Assembly: GCF_025118155.1 (NCBI RefSeq)
Contig: NW_026251428.1
Span: 124,001-188,000, forward strand
Reading direction: 5' to 3'
DNA from: Cokeromyces recurvatus
Taxonomy: Eukaryota; Mucoromycota; Mucoromycetes; Mucorales; Mucoraceae
DNA length: 64,000 nt
The notes below the pieces were generated by a model. It had not been told where the DNA came from. It ran no database searches and saw only the letters and a program-made list of their open reading frames with translations. The number at the start of each line of letters is the position of its first letter. The first letter of the stretch is position 1. Of this stretch, positions 60,165-64,000 are shown in pieces. Both the position numbers and the translations under genes were made by a program.

Positions 60165-60490
60165 ATCTTTCTTTTTTCCTTTTATACACTACATTTTTTT
60201 TTTTTTTTTTTGTATTTCTCTCTCTCTCTCTATCTCTCTCTATCTTTTTTTTTTTTTCTTGTTTTTTTTTTATGTATATATATATTTAACAGGTTATATA
60301 CATACATTTATATAAAATGAAAATAATTTATAGCAACACATAATATACAACAATTTTTATTGATATAGGGTCTATGTACTATATATAAATATCTTCCATA
60401 AATTTAAGATGTTTTCTTTTGTTCTCTATTATAGTATACCAATAATAAATGAGAAAATAAGGGTATTTTATACAAATATATAATAGAAAT
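60165..60490. other. Convergent 3' flank
   Basis: T- and CT-rich DNA between PAT1 and the PQ-loop gene, with CTCTCTCT repeats at 60218-60243. No gene seen. Confidence 0.5.
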
Positions 60491-61606
60491 TTACTTCCCA
60501 ATTGTCTTTCTATTCTTTTCATAAAAAAAGAATTGTATAAAAATCTAACAAAACAAAATTAATAATGAATTCCAAGCTTATACATCAATCACTTACAGTG
60601 AAGTCAAATAGTAAAGTACCACAACTTCCTATAATCCAAGATAGATTCATTAAAACATAAGTATAACTTGTTGACTTTAATAATATTGACTATAAATATT
60701 AAAAAAAATACACATTAGTCTTTAACATACATACAAATGTCATTTCATTTTTACCAGAGTAAATAAACAATTGCCCATGACAGCACAAAGAAACATCCCT
60801 AAACTTAATCCTTCTGTACTCTTGTTTTTCCAATTTTTTATTATTTGTGGCACACGACTCCCAACGTAAAGTATAGCACTTGCCCACCCCATCAACTGAG
60901 GAAACCATTCTAGTCCATTAGGATGATTAACAGTAGTATAATGAATTATATAATAGGCATAACAAGATATCACGGTCACCAAGACAATAGAAAATCCTGA
61001 AATTAAATTAAAGATTTGAATTCTTCTTCTATTTACTTGGTTACTATAAAGCGAGTTGGAAGATGTTGTTGAATAAGATGTCGTAGGATCTTCTGTCGTA
61101 ATCAATAATGCTCTTTCAGTTGTAAAGACTTCTTCTTCTTCTTCTTCCTCTCCATCAATGACTGATCTTAGTCTATTGTCTTGTTGTCTGTAATAAATAA
61201 CTTGCCAAATTAAACCCATATCTGCTATTGTGTAATATAAAGCGAGTACAAACTGTACAAATATGTAATGACACATATCCATATATAAACATATTTAATT
61301 ATGACAGTTTTTATATATATGTATATACAATAACAATTTCAATTTACCATTGTCACTAATAGATCTTGCATAATGACACCTATTAAATTAAAAACATCAC
61401 CAGCTAGCCAAATAACAAGAAACGTCATTGAAAGACCATCTCCACTCTTACGTCTGTAGTTTTCCCATAGTTGTCTACAAAATGGGCAAGTTTTAGAAAA
61501 TACATGGAATGTAATAATTATAACATGTCATTTACGGTGTGAAGACTATTAGCCAGCATAAGATAGATAAATAACCAGCAATGGATGAAGCTAATGAATG
61601 ATCCAT
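60491..61606 (-). CDS. PQ-loop vacuolar/lysosomal amino-acid transporter
   Basis: A seven-helix PQ-loop protein of the Ypq1/PQLC2 type, which exports cationic amino acids from the vacuole. Five exons join in frame: 61536-61606, 61348-61474, 60755-61252, 60597-60689 and 60491-60544, giving 280 residues. PQ loop 1, PQLWENYRRKSGDGLSMTFL, forms across the first splice. PQ loop 2 is VGSRVPQIIKNWKNKSTEGL. The later exons give SILLKSTSYTYVLMNLSWII and LLFDFTIFIQFFFYEKNRK. An acidic loop (EEEEEEEV) lies between the halves. The last exon is short and easily missed. Confidence 0.92.
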
Positions 61607-61620
61607 TAAATAGAAAATAA

Positions 61621-61664
<44 letters not shown>

Positions 61665-63220
61665 AAATGAATGAATAATAATAAATATGCTACATGTTTC
61701 AGAATATTAATTTTATATTGTTATCATAGACAATTACTTTTTCATCTTCTTCTTTTGCACCAGTCACTTGAAATAATTATTATTCGTCCTTGAATATAAT
61801 TGGATAATATTATAGTTCTATTTTTCTTCTTTAAAACACTTTGTATACTAGAGAGAAAATAGGATAAAGGTTCATTGTAAATCAAATACTCTTTTCTACA
61901 TTATTCCATGACTAAATTTGAACCAGTGATTTTATGATGATAATAAATCAAGCATGTCAAGTTTTTAGACAATTAAAAAAAAAAAAAAAAAAGTACTTAA
62001 ATAGGGCAAATAGTAAAGTTAAACTTATTTTAAACTATCAAAATATTGCATAATAATAATTAGGTTATATGATAATAGTCTACAGTCAATTTTAATAAAA
62101 CATAGCATAGTTTTTCTATTCATAATGCAGACTCTTATTTTATTTTATTTTATTTTAATTTCTCGCTTATGTGTATCATTATGCTACCCAATAATAATAA
62201 TAATTAGTGTGCTCGATAATACTTTCTGTATCAACTATTAGAGTGAACAATTTATTACATATTCAGTGAGGATACTGTATAACACATGTAGGAAGTATAT
62301 TGAATAAAATTTGATCCTGTAGATGGAAGCCTGGTAAAAATATACAAACTGTCGAGGCTTGCAACTTGTTAGCTTTGCAAATGAAACATGTTTAAATTCA
62401 TAAGGTCTCCCTTTCTGAAGCCTATTTAGTTCTGAGACGCTCAACCAATGTGGTAGTATAAATGAGAGCTGATCTTTACAACGTAATGTTATGGAGACAT
62501 AAATAATATTTATTTCTTCGCATTTGATGGAGCTTATGGGAGAAGGTAAGATATATAAATATATATATATATTCATTCACCTACGATTTATTGGCAAGTT
62601 CTGCACATCAATTGTATGCTATAAAATGGTCAGCATCATGTATCTAACTTGTTTAGCAGAAAAAGATCTACTAAATATTCTAGTAATACGTCTCTTGATG
62701 TGCTGAATAAAGATATTAATCCTATATCATTCGATACATGTTTAAAAATAGCTGTGATAGAGTTTTTTCCTTTTTTTTTTGGCAGAGATGGAAATTATAT
62801 TAGGTCCATAATTGCTTACTAAACACCTGTATATCTGTCTTCATGGGATATTTTAAAGCGCTCTGCCTATTTATCTTCTGCAGATTAATTGATCATATCT
62901 AATTGTGAACACTATTCTTTTAGAATTAATTGGTAAGCTTATGCATAATGTAAATATTTAATGAAATGGTTTGTTTATATGGGTTCAACTGAGAGAAAGC
63001 TTGAAAAGCCTATTAATAAAAAGATGATTAAGAAGTAATTGATACAAGTTATTATTTTTTTTATTTATTTGTTTCAGAATTCAGCCATAAACTGCTTACA
63101 CATTTTAAATAGATGTATGTTTATATGTGTATACATATGATCTCATACAATAGCGAGGTAAAAAGTTTAACGTTTTTATAAATATGAAAAAAGAAAAGAA
63201 AAAAAAAAATTAAAAACCAT
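61607..63220. other. Intergenic; possible relic near 62.2-62.6 kb
   Basis: It starts with an A run at 61626-61662. A minus-strand frame at about 62330-62470 reads WLSVSELNRLQKGRPYEF and resembles decayed coding DNA, but no family is recognisable. No intact gene seen. Confidence 0.4.
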
Positions 63221-63864
63221 TTAGAAGTAAGAAATATCGCCGAACTTCTCCTTATAACCGGGAACTGAGAATTGTCCCTTCTTAAGGTTCTCTTCAATGT
63301 CCTTAACAATTTGAGGATTGGCAGTAGTGACATCATCAACCTATTCAAATGTAAATTTAATTTGAACTCATTTAAATCAAAACAAATAATATACGTACTG
63401 TAAGTTGTTCAATGGGACGAGAGCCTTCAATGTTACTAAGTGTGGCTTGAAGATCTTTAAGTTCAGTTTCAATTTGTTGAACAGTATTTTTAGCTTTGGA
63501 AACCTATTCAAATTAACAAACATCGTTATCATCCGTATTCTTCTAACAATAAGGTACGACAAATTCAACTTACAGCTTTAGCTTCAAATTGGCTAATGGC
63601 ATTTAATTGGGCATCCAAATTATAAGCAACAGGCTTAAAACCGCTGATAGCCTTTTCGGCTTGATCGACAATGGCTTGATTCTTAAGAACTTTACGATAA
63701 TGGGCGAAATCGACAGTGGTGGGTTGTTGCTTTAATTCAGCGAGAACACGTTTAACTTCATCGTTACGCTTACGGAAAGCTTGAAGAGAAGCAACGGTCT
63801 CTTGAGGAAGACTGACACTCAACTTGGACCAGTTAATAGCGGCAGCACGGACAGAAGAAGCCAT
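63221..63864 (-). CDS. ATP7: Mitochondrial ATP synthase subunit d
   Basis: Subunit d of the peripheral stalk of F1Fo ATP synthase. Exon 1 runs from 63864 down to about 63573, then an exon at about 63402-63504 and a last exon ending at 63221-63223. The start MASSVRAAAINWSKLSVSLP matches the family, as do SLQAFRKRNDEVKRVL, VDFAHYRKVLKNQAIVD and the middle ISQFEAKAVSKAKNTVQQIE. The tail is KKGQFSVPGYKEKFGDISYF. It has no cleavable presequence, which is usual for this subunit. Confidence 0.95.
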
Positions 63865-64000
63865 GTTGAAATTCTATATATAAAAAAAAAAAAAAAATAA
63901 CAATAAGGAGAAGGGAGGGAATTAAAAAATAAAAAATAAAAATCTAAAGCGAGGCCCCCCACTGGTGACCATATTACAGCCTCCCCCGCAACACTAAACT
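63865..64000 (-). promoter_or_regulatory. Upstream region of ATP7
   Basis: The probable promoter and leader of the ATP synthase subunit d gene. It is A-rich next to the ATG and has C-rich blocks (GGCCCCCCAC and CCTCCCCCG) near 63950-63990, unusual for this AT-rich window. The window ends here. Confidence 0.4.

Overview
This is a eukaryotic, AT-rich, gene-dense fungal window. The codon use, the many short introns (about 50-80 nt, GT..AG, some with ACTAAC-like branch sites), the homopolymer tracts and the gene families (a tandem pair of carotenoid oxygenases, a Fanzor-like relic with an intron, a minor-spliceosome-type intron) fit an early-diverging fungus. I infer Mucoromycota, probably Mucorales; I cannot name the species.

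Layout, left to right. 0-2 kb: a minus-strand coding-like remnant, otherwise little. 2-4.3 kb: dynein light intermediate chain (-). 5.1-6.1 kb: decayed TnpB/Fanzor-like nuclease gene (+). 7.1-11.6 kb: RRP5 (+). 11.7-13.4 kb: Swd1/RBBP5 (-). 14.3-14.7 kb: dithiol glutaredoxin (-). 16.3 kb: tRNA-Asn (+). 16.8-20.9 kb: two tandem carotenoid-cleavage-oxygenase paralogues (-). 21.8-24.2 kb: Bud6/Aip3 (-). 25.3-27.9 kb: ATG9 (+). 28.6-30.4 kb: P5C dehydrogenase PUT2 (+). 30.6 kb: Rib2-type deaminase (-). 31.4-33.0 kb: pescadillo/NOP7 (-), divergent from RPS22/uS8 (33.5-34.2, +). 34.4-35.7 kb: DMT transporter (-). 36.1-36.5 kb: a three-exon small gene (-), divergent from an ABHD10-like hydrolase (36.6-37.3, +). 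37.5-38.1 kb: Yippee (+). 38.3-40.7 kb: CLASRP/SWAP SR protein (+). 40.9-42.3 kb: seipin (-). 42.5-43.1 kb: gamma-glutamylcyclotransferase-like (-). 43.5-44.7 kb: coiled-coil protein (+). 45.1-46.7 kb: Vps3844-domain protein (+). 47.1-47.9 kb: Myb-like protein (-). 49.5-50.8 kb: Acl4-like TPR chaperone (-). 52.2-52.8 kb: small secreted Kre9/Knh1-like protein with an apparent frameshift (-). 53.1 kb: APC13 (-). 54.2-55.0 kb: RPL6/eL6 (+). 55.4-56.8 kb: secreted GDSL esterase (+). 57.1-60.2 kb: PAT1 (+). 60.5-61.6 kb: PQ-loop transporter (-). 63.2-63.9 kb: ATP synthase subunit d (-).

Most genes are single-copy housekeeping genes and do not form a pathway cluster. Five concern ribosomes (RRP5, NOP7, RPS22, RPL6, ACL4), but they are scattered on both strands, so this is probably chance. 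The two carotenoid oxygenases are the only clear local duplication; in Mucorales such enzymes feed apocarotenoid and trisporoid (sex pheromone) metabolism.

The most interesting observations are an AT-AC intron with an exact U12-type 5' splice site in the CLASRP homologue, a decayed Fanzor-like gene that can still be traced across one intron, one in-frame stop and one frameshift, the conserved adaptor-binding helix in the dynein light intermediate chain, an 86-codon three-exon gene that an ORF scan misses, and several unusual splicing features (a GC-AG intron and two micro-exons of 11 and 8 nt). Exon coordinates come from reading splice consensus and checking that frames join; none has transcript support here.
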